This document shows positions 44,482-54,860 of a stretch of DNA of 64,000 nucleotides, piece after piece; position 1 is the stretch's first letter; the number at the start of each line of letters is the position of its first letter. The translations under genes and the position numbers were made by a program. Location of the stretch: contig NW_004457737.1 of NCBI RefSeq assembly GCF_000203815.1, positions 992,001 to 1,056,000 of the forward strand, given 5' to 3'. The notes beneath the pieces were generated by a model that saw nothing but the letters and a program-made list of their open reading frames with translations, was not told the origin of the DNA and did not search any database. The DNA comes from Cavenderia fasciculata (Eukaryota; Evosea; Eumycetozoa; Acytosteliales; Cavenderiaceae).

Positions 44482-44930
44482 ATGGCAACACCATTCATTG
44501 TAGGACTTGCAGTTGCAGGCGCTGCCTATGCTACTAGATCAACATTAAGATTGGTCACAAAGTTGAGACAAAACCCAGGTACATTGTTCTCGATCAACCT
44601 CGAGGACAAGACTACCGATAGTGCTATCGGTGAAGGTTTCCAACCAAAGATGGATAGACAAGAAGCTTTTGCTGTACTAGGTTTACCGTATGTAGAGGGA
44701 GAGACAGAGAGAAACGAACAAATGAAAGATATCTTGACAAGTACTAACTAATAGTTATTATATATATTGCGACACATTACATTAGAGATGGAGCAGACGA
44801 TAAATTAATTAAAGATCAACATAAAAAGATGATGATTAAGAACCATCCAGATAAGGGTGGATCATCTTATTTGGCAACTAAAGTAAACGAAGCTAGAAAT
44901 CTTTTATTGAATAGAGACGAAAGAAGATAA
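44482..44930 (+). CDS. pam18: Pam18/Tim14, J-protein of the mitochondrial import motor
   Basis: Stimulates mitochondrial Hsp70 at the TIM23 channel. Exons: 44482-44687 and 44786-44930; sum 351 bases, 116 residues, the size of animal Tim14/DNAJC19. It has one N-terminal membrane helix (PFIVGLAVAGAAYATRSTLR), then GEGFQPKMDRQEAFAVLGLP, and after the intron a short J domain with IKNHPDKGGSSYLATKVNEARNLLL. The essential HPD tripeptide is present. The second exon is too short to appear as an open frame by itself and was placed from the TTAG acceptor and the matching phase. Divergent from a mitochondrial carrier gene. Confidence 0.95.
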
Positions 44931-45521
44931 ACAAACCAACAACACTATATACACGATCAAGATAATAATAATAATAATAACAATAATAATGTACATATAC
45001 CTCAAATATGACCTTTTCTTTTCCCAAACAAACAAACAAAACATACAACAAACCTACCAACACAACCTTATTCCAAAAAGTCAAAAGAACGAATATAATA
45101 TATAACAACGACGACGACAAAGAATGATAGATAGATCAAGACTAATGAATAAAACAAAGAATAGTGGTGGTAATGCAATCGCAATCATCATATCTTACCC
45201 CTACAAAAGAATCAAATCATGGATAACAACATAACAACAAGTAGAGTTGCTTTGGATTGGTAATATTATATTGAAATGTGCATATAAAGAAAGTAATCTC
45301 TTTACTTTTTTGTTTTGTATTTATAAATGATGATGTTGGAAAGGTTGATTCATTCATTCATTACAACCTCTAGTATTAATGATATTACTCTAGTATACTA
45401 TATCCAAGTTGAACCAAACGGATATTTAATGCCAATATAATCGACCGATCGATTTCCAATTATAGAATTGGATTATAGATTATTTAGACTATTATTATAT
45501 TATATTATGTTATTATTCGAT
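44931..45521. other. Convergent 3' intergenic region
   Basis: Between the 3' ends of Pam18 and Urm1. A/T-rich, with AAT repeats near 44961-44990 and CAAACAAA repeats near 45025. No gene or notable structure was seen. Confidence 0.6.
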
Positions 45522-45979
45522 TTATCCACCATGAAGAGTTGAAATAAAAGATAAAGTGTCACCATCTTCAACAATATATTCGATACCTCCATCTAATTCC
45601 CAATCTGCATCATTAATTAAAACAAGAATACCTGGACGACTGAAATATAATAATAATAATAATAATTAATAATGCTTCTATATTCTAAACTATCGTAGGT
45701 GACATACACAGTACTATCTTCAACAAACAATTCAGGTCTTTCTTGAATTTGAGTATCTCTCATCCAAACTACCAATTCACGTAATGGCATAGTATCTCTA
45801 TCTTTAAATTCGTATGTATGATTCTTTTGATTCTTGAACAATATTTCAAGACCTCCACTATATCATATCAATTGATATTAACTTTACTAATTAGTCCTAA
45901 TATTCATCGAACATCCATCACTACTGTCTTATAAATGATATCAATAATCAACCTACGTCATTTCAATTTTAACCTTCAT
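45522..45979 (-). CDS. urm1: Ubiquitin-related modifier Urm1
   Basis: Sulfur carrier for 2-thiolation of wobble uridine in tRNA, and also a protein modifier. Exons: 45979-45957, 45857-45708, 45639-45522; sum 291 bases, 96 residues, typical for Urm1. It begins [15 protein letters not shown], has REL..WMRD in the middle, then [27 protein letters not shown], and ends exactly in Gly-Gly, the thiocarboxylated end used by the Uba4 pathway. The first exon holds only seven codons and two bases, and was placed from the GTAGGT donor and phase. Together with the ADAT3-like gene, this window encodes parts of two wobble-position modification pathways. Confidence 0.95.
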
Positions 45980-46286
45980 TTTCTATGTTATTCTATAGAC
46001 TACTAGTACTCTATACTATATATCAACAAGTTTGAGAAAAAGATAATAACTATATATATTAGTAGTGGTATGATCGTCTACGTTATTCGGTGCAGAGCTG
46101 AGTGCTATGCAGCGGGCGAATATTTTCAAAAGTAAAAATCAATTTGTGTTTTTTTTTCAATTTTGCACCTTGCCGAGGCAGCACTCTGCGTGTGGGAAGC
46201 GTTCTCTGTCGCCTTTCCTCTGCTCAAGAAACTAAAACAAAACTAGTTATCGTTTACGATCCTAATTTCTTGACAGTCCCTCAAAA
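45980..46286. promoter_or_regulatory. Bidirectional promoter of Urm1 and ribosomal protein L26
   Basis: 307 bases. The half next to L26 (about 46085-46240) is clearly richer in G/C than usual, with GCAG/CTGC-type short inverted pairs, a poly-T run and a pyrimidine-rich stretch before the ATG. A similar mix of a GCAGAGCT-type block followed by a long T-run occurs at 61690-61745, upstream of another gene pair. A core ribosomal-protein promoter element is possible. Confidence 0.4.
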
Positions 46287-46934
46287 ATGAAGAGAAACCC
46301 AAGTATGTATCTCTATCATCCATTATAGACAGACAGGTTGATAATGCGATGTGCTAACAACAACATCTATCATCTACCTTTACTACTACTACTTTACAGA
46401 CGTTACTTCCTCCATCAGAAAGCAAAGAAAGGCTCACTTCACCGCCCCATCTGGTGAAAGACGTATCAGAATGAGCGCTCCTTTGTCCAAGGACCTCCGT
46501 GCCAAGTACTCTGTATGTGCAGATGATTAGAAACAAAACAGGATTCTAGATAGCATTATTTATCATTCACTTCACTAACCACTCATATCACCCTTATACC
46601 AACTATTGTACTATTTCTTTCTTCTTACTACTATTAGGTTCGTTCCCTTCCACTCAGAAAGGACGACGAAGTCAAGGTTGTCGTTGGTGATCACAAGGAT
46701 CACGAAGGTAAGATTGTTGCCTGTTACAGAAAGAGATACGTCATCCACATCGACAAGTTAGATGTCACCCGTGCCAACGGTAACACCGCTCCAATTGGTA
46801 TCAACGCCTCCAACGTTGTCATCACCAAGTTGAAGTTGGACAAGGACAGAAAGGCTTTGTTAGCCCGTAAGGCCCCAAAGAGTGCTAACAAGGGTAAGGT
46901 CGAAAAGTCCGAAGTCAGTGCTGATGTCAACTAA
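46287..46934 (+). CDS. rpl26: 60S ribosomal protein L26 (uL24)
   Basis: Component of the large cytosolic ribosomal subunit. Exons: 46287-46302, 46400-46512, 46638-46934; sum 426 bases, 141 residues. The protein begins [19 protein letters not shown], continues [19 protein letters not shown], and then has the KOW-type segment [32 protein letters not shown], all characteristic of eukaryotic L26. The first exon has only five codons plus one base, which is common for ribosomal protein genes. Codons are strongly biased as in highly expressed genes. The C-terminal tail is Lys/Ala-rich. Confidence 0.97.
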
Positions 46935-47326
46935 ACGATAGTAAATCATTTGGAATAAATCAAAATTGGCTGTTAAATATATAAAGCACACACAAGTTGG
47001 TTGTTTTGTTTTGTACTTTTTGGATCGAATATTTAAAAGTAGAGTACAAATCAATCCGTCCATCCATCATTCTCCTCTCTCTATACATAATTTATTTTCA
47101 CCACAGTAGTTTCTGTCCATCATATGATCATTGATCTATCTATCATGAACTATCATATAATTATATGATCCAACAAATTAAGGAAAGGAATATTATTATT
47201 TTTAAAATAGAATGAGTTTATTTATAGTTTGATATTTATTATTTATTATTTATTTATTTATTTGTTTGCTTGTTTGTTTGGGTATAAATATATTATTTAT
47301 TATATATTTTATTTATTTATTATATA
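46935..47326. other. Convergent 3' intergenic region
   Basis: Between L26 and the unknown gene on the other strand. A/T-rich with TTTA/TTTG repeats near 47240-47280. No gene was seen. Confidence 0.6.
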
Positions 47327-47981
47327 TTAATCATATTCATCAGATGATGATGATAATGGTAATTGTTCACCATCATCAATAGTTTCATTTGAAGATGAAT
47401 AGATGACAGTTGTGGAAATGGTATTGTCCATGGCAAATACATCGGATAGGGACCCAGTTCCATCATTTTGTTGTGTGTGTATGACAATCCTGTTGTGTAC
47501 ATCCAACATATTGTCGATAAATGCCGTTGTGAAGTCTAGCATTTGTTGGGGTTCAAGAAAGTTTGCTACAAAGTCATCTTCATCGCCGGGTGGAGGAATC
47601 CTCAAGAACCTAGTACCAACACGATAGGCAAGAAGATTAATTCTTTCCAATTCACTGGACACACCACTAGATGAGACTTCTAGAAAACCACGTTTCTCCA
47701 AATACCTTGTTATTTTCACAGAGAATGCAAACATTAGAAACTTATAAATAGGCCAATGTGGTGATGTCGATCTAAATCAAAAATGTAAATGAAATGCAGA
47801 AATGTGTTTGTTAGTCAGTCAGTTTCCACAAGATAAATATACGATATACATACGTTGGAAGTAGTTCATGTGATGTTGTTTGTTTGGTTGTGTTGGTGTG
47901 TTTTTGAATATAATCGATCAAATCGAATAATGACCTTTGAATGCCTTCAAAGCTACGCTCAGAGTCAAAAGATGATGACAT
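47327..47981 (-). CDS. Unknown 190-residue protein
   Basis: Exons: 47981-47854 and 47771-47327; sum 573 bases, 190 residues. The N-terminal part MSSSFDSERSFEGIQRSLFD looks helical and soluble. The middle, WPIYKFLMFAFSVKITRYLEKRGFLEVSS, is amphipathic to weakly hydrophobic. FLRIPPPGDEDDFVANFLEPQQMLDF and DVHNRIVIHTQQNDG follow, and the tail is acidic and Ser-rich. I recognise no domain. The intron and good phase support a real gene. Divergent from DNA ligase IV, 375 bases apart, so coexpression is possible but not shown. Confidence 0.8.
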
Positions 47982-48356
47982 TACATAATAATATCTATTA
48001 TTCTAATTATTATTATTATTCTAATTATTATTGTTGTTGATCTTGTTATTAATAATAAGACTATGATTGGTGTATGTGTCAAACAATGAAAGATCGAGCA
48101 ACACAATGATTCCCTCCTTTTTTTTGAAAATTCAAAAATAAATTGTATCCTCAACACAAACAATATTGTGAACTGAGATAATTACAGTTTCTATCTTGTA
48201 TTACCTAGAAATCAAGCACAGACAACGTAGATAGATCATTGTACAACGACATATATCTCTCTTTCACACCAAACAAGTGATGTAATCGATTACATCAAAT
48301 AGATATACTTTTATATTTATATTTATATTTAATAATATTTATTATTGACAAGCAAG
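47982..48356. promoter_or_regulatory. Bidirectional promoter of unknown gene and ligase IV
   Basis: 375 bases of A/T-rich DNA with TTATTA repeats near 48000-48050 and a perfect short palindrome TGTAATCGATTACA at 48281-48294, about 65 bases before the ligase IV start. That palindrome could be a factor site, though none is known to me with that sequence. Confidence 0.5.
48281..48294. promoter_or_regulatory. 14-base perfect palindrome before ligase IV
   Basis: TGTAATCGATTACA reads the same on both strands and lies 63 bases upstream of the ligase IV ATG. TAATCGATTA resembles a paired homeodomain-type site. No function is shown. Confidence 0.4.
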
Positions 48357-51300
48357 ATGTTGTCACTTCACTATGACGAAGATGATGATGATAATAATAA
48401 TGATGATTATGGCGGTGCGACAATTAACGATGATATAAATCAAAGATTGACTTCAAGGATACCTGTACAAGCACCTATTCAACTTTCATTAGAATATGAT
48501 GATGACGATGATGATGACAATGACAATGACAAAATAGTATTCAGATACCAAACAACAAGTAACACTCCAATTAAAACTCCACCACCACCATCATCATCAC
48601 CATTCACTCCATCAAAAACAATTAATAATAATAATAATAATAATCATAATATAGTCAATTCCAATTCTAATTCCAAACCAAATAATAATAATGATAATGT
48701 TTTTAAAATGCCAATTGGTCCACCAACAAAAAAACCACAACAACAACAAGTTATAACTACAAAGACTAATGGTAATGGCATTGGAAATGGTAGCCGTGGG
48801 AAAAGGGATCCAGGATTAAAATTTAATGAAGAGAATTTATCAAAATTGGATGCTAAAATATTTGATGATGATGACGATGATGATTCATACTTGGTTGCAG
48901 CAGCAGCTGCTTCCACAACTACTTCTACTACCTCTACAACAACAACAACAGATCAACAACAAACCAACAATACAACAACAGATCAACAACCAGTAAATAA
49001 TTATGATTATCAAAAAACAGTACCATTTTCAATATTTTGTGAATTGTTGGAAAGAGTTTCAAAGGATTCAAAACACACTGATAAAAAGAAACATTTATCT
49101 AAATTCTTTTCAAATTACAAAGATAATAATTTCTTTCCTTTATTAAGATTATTTTTACCTCATGTATGTAATATAATACTCATATATATATACAATGTAT
49201 TTAAATATATTAAAGAAAAGATTTAGACTAATTATTATTATGTTTGTTTATAAAGTTGGATAAAGAAAGACAAACATATGGATTAAAAGAAAAAACATTG
49301 GCAAAATTTTATGTTGAAATATTGGGTATTAGTCCAACTAGTTTAGATGCAACTAGATTAGTTAATTGGAAGAAATCAACAAATGATGTATGTTATATAA
49401 TACAAATAATAATATTAATTAATTTGATTAATTTGATTAATTAATTTTGTTTTTTTTAAATTTTAGGAAATTGGAGGAGATTTTGGTATGTCTGTTTATT
49501 TATCACTTAGAAATAGATGTATTCAAAAGGGTAGATTGTCAATGGGTGATGTTAATATATCATTGGATCATTTGAACAAATCAATGGATCGAAAGGAAAA
49601 GTTGAGAGTTTTGAAAAGGGTGTTGCGTTATACCACCTGTTTGGAACAAAAGTGGTTTGTTCGAATTATACTCAAAGAGATGAAGATGGGATTGTCTGAA
49701 AAGACAGTACTCAACTTTTTCCACAGTGATGCTATGGCCATGTTTAATGTCAGTTGTAACCTGAGAAAGGTGTGTGAAGATCTGAGTGACGCCCGTCGTC
49801 TCTATGGTAGTGGAAATACTGGCGGGTTTGTAACGGATCCTTCCAAGATAACACTTTTCCAACCGATTAAACCAATGCTAGCGGATCGTAAACCGATGGA
49901 CAGTGTCATGAAAGTGCTGGGAGACCACCCGTTCATGGTCGAGACCAAGTATGACGGTGAGCGAATACAACTGCATCGCGACGGCGACAATATTCGTATC
50001 TTTTCGAGAAACTCAAATGACTGCACATACATTTATGGCAAGCATCTGACCCCGTTGGTCATGGAGTGTATGACTGTCGAAAAGTGTATAATTGACGGCG
50101 AGCTGCTCGTGTGGGACAGCATCTCACAGCGGTTCGAGGAGTTTGGCAAGCTCAAAACACTCGCACTTGGAGGGACGGGTATCAGCACCGACACGCTAGG
50201 CGACAACTATGGCAAGCAGCTGTGCTACGTCGTCTTTGACATTATGTTTGTCAATGACAAGAGCGTGATGGATCTGCCGCTGTCGCAACGCTATTCACTG
50301 CTCAAACGCTGTGTCAAGGTCAAACCACGTCAGTTTGAGTTGTCCGAGCCCAAGGTGTGCTCGACGATGACCGAGATCATCACACATCTCGACACGGCCA
50401 TTCTAAACCGCGAGGAGGGGATCATGGTCAAGGTGCAAGACTCCTCGTACATCCCGGGTGAAAGAAAGGACAAATGGATCAAGATCAAGCCCGAGTATCT
50501 GGATGGCGTTGGAGATGACCTCGACTTGGTCATTATCGGCGGGTACTATGGCAGCGGGGTTGGTCGACGCGGTGGCACAGTCTCGCACTTTATGTTGGGT
50601 GTCCAAGTCAAAGATCCCGACTTGCAACTATCCAACTCGAGTAGTGACACCCCACTATTTTATTCTTTTTGCAAGGTTGGCAGTGGGTACTCGGACGAGG
50701 AACTCAAGAAGCTGCAAAAGGCACTGGAGCCACACTGGATGCCGTATCGGACGTCGTCGCCGCCATCGCACATTCTGCTGGCCGAGCCGCACCGCGAAAA
50801 GCCCGATCTCTGGATCGACCCGCGTGTCTCTAAAGTGCTGCAAATCAAAGCGGCTCAAATCCTGCCAACTGAAAAGTACCGCACTGGCTACACACTCCGG
50901 TTCCCGCGTGTCATCAAGATTCGCGATGACAAGCCGTGGGACGAGTGCTTGGATTTCGGCGCCATGCTCAGTCTTGCGACCGAGTTTGAGGGTCGTTATG
51001 CCAAGCGCAAGTATACTATGGGCGACGACGGGGACGGCGATGGAGGTGGAGGTGGAGGGGGACGCAAGACCAAACGCAAAAAAAAGACAAATCCTGACGG
51101 CACCCCCATCGCAAGTACCGCCAAAGGCAAGAAAAAGACGACTCTCTTGTCCATCTTTCAAGACACTGATACTAGCCATATACTACCATCCAACAATATA
51201 TTTATGGGTGTTGAGTTTTGTGTCATTAATGGGGATTCCCGAACATCGCTAGTTGCAAGCAAAGCAAGACTCGAAACACTGATCGTCGAGAATGGCGGTA

Positions 51301-52245
51301 CTAAAGTGCAATACCCGTCACCTGCCACCACCAAATACGTCGTGTCGTCACGCGAGGTTGTTAAAATCCAAAACCTTATACACGACGGTCACTTTGACAT
51401 TGTACATTACCAATGGCTGTTGGACTGCATTCAAGAGGGGAAAGTGCTTCCTCTTTCACCAAAGTATATGATTTATACAACCAACAAGACCAAACAACTA
51501 TTGTTACAAGATATCGATCGATTTGGAGACTCCTTTACACAAGATACAACAGTCGATGAGTTACTAGACTCTTTTAATCAAATTACAAAACAAAAGGTTC
51601 AAACATCTTCCAACGTACCATTTATCATTCCTTCAAATTTGGAAATTAAATCATCAAAACAAATTCAACAAATTGAATCAAAGTATATGACAACAAAAGA
51701 AGATGGAGAAGATGGAGAGGATAGAGTAGAAGACTTCAAACCAAATAGTAATTGGTGGTCTTTATTTAGAGGTATAACTATTTATTTAGATAGATATAAT
51801 GTTATTGGGTATGTAAATCATTAAATATATATTTCGAAAAACAAAAAGCATAATTAATTAATTAATTTAATTTAATTTTATTCCAACTTAAAAAAAAAGA
51901 GAGGAAAGTACAATCACAGAAAGTAATACAATGGAATTGGTTAGTCATTTATTAACATTTTATGGTGGAGTCGTTACAAGTCAATTTGATGATAATTTGG
52001 ATTATGTTGTTGTCGATTCCTCTGATTCTACCAGATTGCAATTCATCAATACAAAAATTAAAAGGTAAATATTAATTATTAAATGTTCAATGAAACATGA
52101 TGATGACATGACTAACGTTAGTCCTCTCCTTTAAAGATTAAAATCAGAGAATGAAAAGACTGTTGAAATAGTTTCAGTGAAATGGATTAAACAATGTATA
52201 GTTGAAAAAATGATACTTTCTCATGATACTTTATTATCAGAATAA
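48357..52245 (+). CDS. lig4: DNA ligase IV
   Basis: ATP-dependent ligase of non-homologous end joining, acting with XRCC4. Exons: 48357-49163, 49256-49387, 49467-51808, 51900-52064, 52137-52245; sum 3555 bases, 1184 residues. After about 220 residues of Asp/Asn/Thr-rich N-terminus come the DNA-binding domain (VPFSIFCELLERVSKDSK and LAKFYVEILGISP), the nucleotidyltransferase motif FMVETKYDGERIQLHRDG with the adenylated Lys, REEGIMVK and KWIKIKPEYLDG, then the OB fold ending KTGYTLRFPRVIKIRDDKPW. Two BRCT domains follow, at about 890-1000 (FMGVEFCVINGD...FDIVHYQWLLDCIQEGK) and at the C-terminus (NWWSLFRGITIYLD...SVKWIKQCIVEK), as usual in ligase IV. A Gly/Lys-rich linker lies before the first BRCT. 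The longer length than the human enzyme (911) comes from low-complexity regions. The last BRCT is split by two small introns. Confidence 0.96.
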
Positions 52246-53039
52246 TAAATTTAAAAGGGCCCACATGATGTTAGAGGTTAAGTTATCATCACTCAAAATG
52301 GAAGAGGGCCCCATTGAATAATTCCAAAATATATATATATGAAAATGTACATAGTAGTTAACTGCTGACTTGTCAAGTAGTCACCACCATGGTTTGTTAT
52401 ATATTATTATTATTATTGAAAAAAAACTGGAACTAATATATTTTTTTTTTTTCAACAACTGAAGTTTCCAAAAATGGAAAAAAAACAAAAAATAATAGTT
52501 TTTCAAATCTATTAGAAACAACATTTTGTTTAGTTGGAAAGATCTTTCAGTTAGAGTTGTATAGAGGTCATGGGATGAAGGTGCTTGGATCGGTTACCAT
52601 CCTTTTTTATACTCTCGACCATTGAAAACACCTTTTTGAATTTAATTGGTTGCCATCTTGTTGGTGAAGTGGGGGAGAGAGGAGAGAACAAACCATTAGT
52701 TTTTTGAATTTCAACAACTAAACGAAACTAAAGCAGTTTTAATTTTAATTTAATTAAATCTTACATAACCGTTGATTGAGGCCGTATCTAATACAAGGCC
52801 TTCAAAAAGACTCGAGTCAATTTATATATTCATCATCAACAAAACAACAAATAATCTCTTTATATTTTTCAACAAATTTTATTTATAACAACAAATTTGT
52901 ACCACCAATAATTTAATTTTTATTATTATTACATTCACAGCACAACCCAATCTTTTATGTTTAGTTCGTAGCAACAATATTAATAATAATAATTAATTAA
53001 CAATCGATTTATCATTAACAAAAAAACAAACAAAAAACA
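52246..53039. promoter_or_regulatory. Intergenic region upstream of the secreted CBM protein
   Basis: 794 bases with long A and T runs, including poly-T near 52440 and A-rich leader sequence just before the ATG at 53040. The middle part (52550-52700) is a little richer in G/C. No open frame or structured element could be supported. Confidence 0.5.
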
Positions 53040-54661
53040 ATGATAAACATTAAATATTCAAAATTACTGTCACTAGTAATTTTGGTATCATCTATTATTT
53101 CATATACTTCAGCTGCAAGTAAGTAGTAATATAATAACTATAATTATAACTCATTTCCAAACAAACAAAGATATCCTAACAAATAAATATTTTTTATTTT
53201 TAATTTTTTTTTTAAGGTTCAATTATTGTAGTTTGGAATTCAGGAAGAGTACCACAAGTTGTCCAAGCTCAAGTAGGAGATACTATTCATTTCTACACTT
53301 ATGATGGCAAGTCACACACTGTTGAGAGTGCTGATGGATCCATCAAGTCACCAACCATCTCTGGTAGTGTTGATAGTCCGGGCGTCTACTCGATCACCCT
53401 TGACAAGGTCACTACCCTTCAAGTGGCTAGTGCCGGTGAAGACCTCAGCGCATCTATTCAGGTCGCTGGTCAAACCGACCCACCATCGAGTGTAACATCT
53501 GGATCCAGTACCTCTACTTCATCCAGTACCACCTCAACTGCCTCCTCTACTTCCACGTCCTCTAGCACCTCAACAACAAATATTTCCAGTGGCTCTTCCA
53601 CGAGTGCCGGGAGTTCAGAACCTACTACTGGCGCTAGTTCTGCATCCACTTCTACTTCTGGCACTTCGTCAGTAAGTACTGGATCATCAACCACTGGTGG
53701 TAGCAGTTCATCTACATCGACCTCCACCTCGACTACTACTGGTGGAACTGGATCGTCTGAAGAAACTACCACTACCACCACTGGCTCATCGTCATCAACC
53801 ACTGGTTCTTCATCAAGTGAAGATGATGACTGTATCCCATCCACCACCACCTCTGACTCGTCCACATCAACTGGTGGATCATCTACATCTACCTCTGGTT
53901 CAACTTCAACATCTGGATCAACTTCCTCTTCATCATCATCAACATCAACTGGTGGAACAGGAGGAGGAGACAATTGTGCAGTCAAGACAACCCAAACACT
54001 TTCCAACTCTTGGAAGGCTGATGGAGTCAATCACTACCAATACGTTGTGTCTGTTTTGAACCAAGCTGATTTGCCATTGACCGATACCTTGCACATTATC
54101 ATTGCCAACCCAGACAAGTTACTCAACACTTGGGAGATTACCAAGATGCAAGATGGAGTATACACATTGCCATCATGGCGTGGAGTGTCACCCGTCCTCA
54201 AGGGTGAGTCCCACAACTTTGGATACATTACCACTTCACCCACTGCCAATACCATTTCAATCGATGGTTGTGCCACTGTCCCCGAATCATCGTCTGGCAG
54301 CTCTGCAGGTGGAACTTCTGGTGCCTCCAACATTGAAGGATCCTCTGGTTCCGCCGGTGGATGCCATGCTACCCTTTCACAAGCCATTGTCAACTCATGG
54401 ACCAATGATGGTAAGAACTATGTCCAAGTACAAGCCACCGTTGAAAATACTGGTACCAAGGACCTCAAGAACTTCAAGGCCACGCTTCCATCTGACCAAC
54501 TCTCCCAAATCTGGCAAATGGACAAGGATGGCACAGACCAATACCAATTACCATCCTACCAAGACAAGATCGCTCCCGGTCAATCCTATGGATTCGGTTA
54601 CATTGCTCTCTCTAGCACCAACACTGCTCTTGAAGCATCCAATGTTGTTTATTCTTGTTAA
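53040..54661 (+). CDS. Secreted protein: cupredoxin-like domain plus two CBM49-type domains
   Basis: Exons: 53040-53118 and 53217-54661; sum 1524 bases, 507 residues. The signal peptide is MINIKYSKLLSLVILVSSII, with cleavage after SYTSAA. A beta-rich domain of about 90 residues follows (IIVVWNSGRVPQVVQAQVGD and YDGKSHTVESADGS) that looks like a plastocyanin-type fold; only one of the usual copper ligands (the His of SHTV) is seen and no ligand Cys, so it probably binds no copper. A Ser/Thr/Gly linker of about 170 residues, surely heavily glycosylated, comes next. Two related domains then start CAVKTTQTLSNSWKADG and CHATLSQAIVNSWTNDG; each carries Trp and Gly positions of CBM49 cellulose-binding modules known in dictyostelid spore-coat and sheath proteins. 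The likely place is the cellulose matrix of stalk, spore or cyst walls. Confidence 0.87.
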
Positions 54662-54860
54662 CAATAGAAACACACACAACACAAACCCAAACAACAATAT
54701 ATGTATAAAGAATCCAAATCCCGGGAAATTGGTCAAACTTAATTGACAACTTGACAAGTTCTAAATAATAAATACAAACTCAACCTTTAAAAATATTTTT
54801 GTCTTCACATTCTATCGATAATGATATTTATTTATTTAAAATGTATTGTTGTTTCATTCA
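54662..54860. other. 3' flank of the CBM protein
   Basis: Short A/T-rich spacer, with ACACAAC-rich sequence directly after the stop. Nothing else was recognised. Confidence 0.5.

Noticed and set aside
50458-51252. 264-codon plus-strand frame in a second phase
   Set aside because: Shadow frame inside the GC-rich part of DNA ligase IV; the ligase frame has all motifs.
53470-54030. 186-codon minus-strand frame of Val/Asp/Glu repeats
   Set aside because: Complement of the Ser/Thr-rich linker of the secreted protein; composition is a direct product of that repeat.
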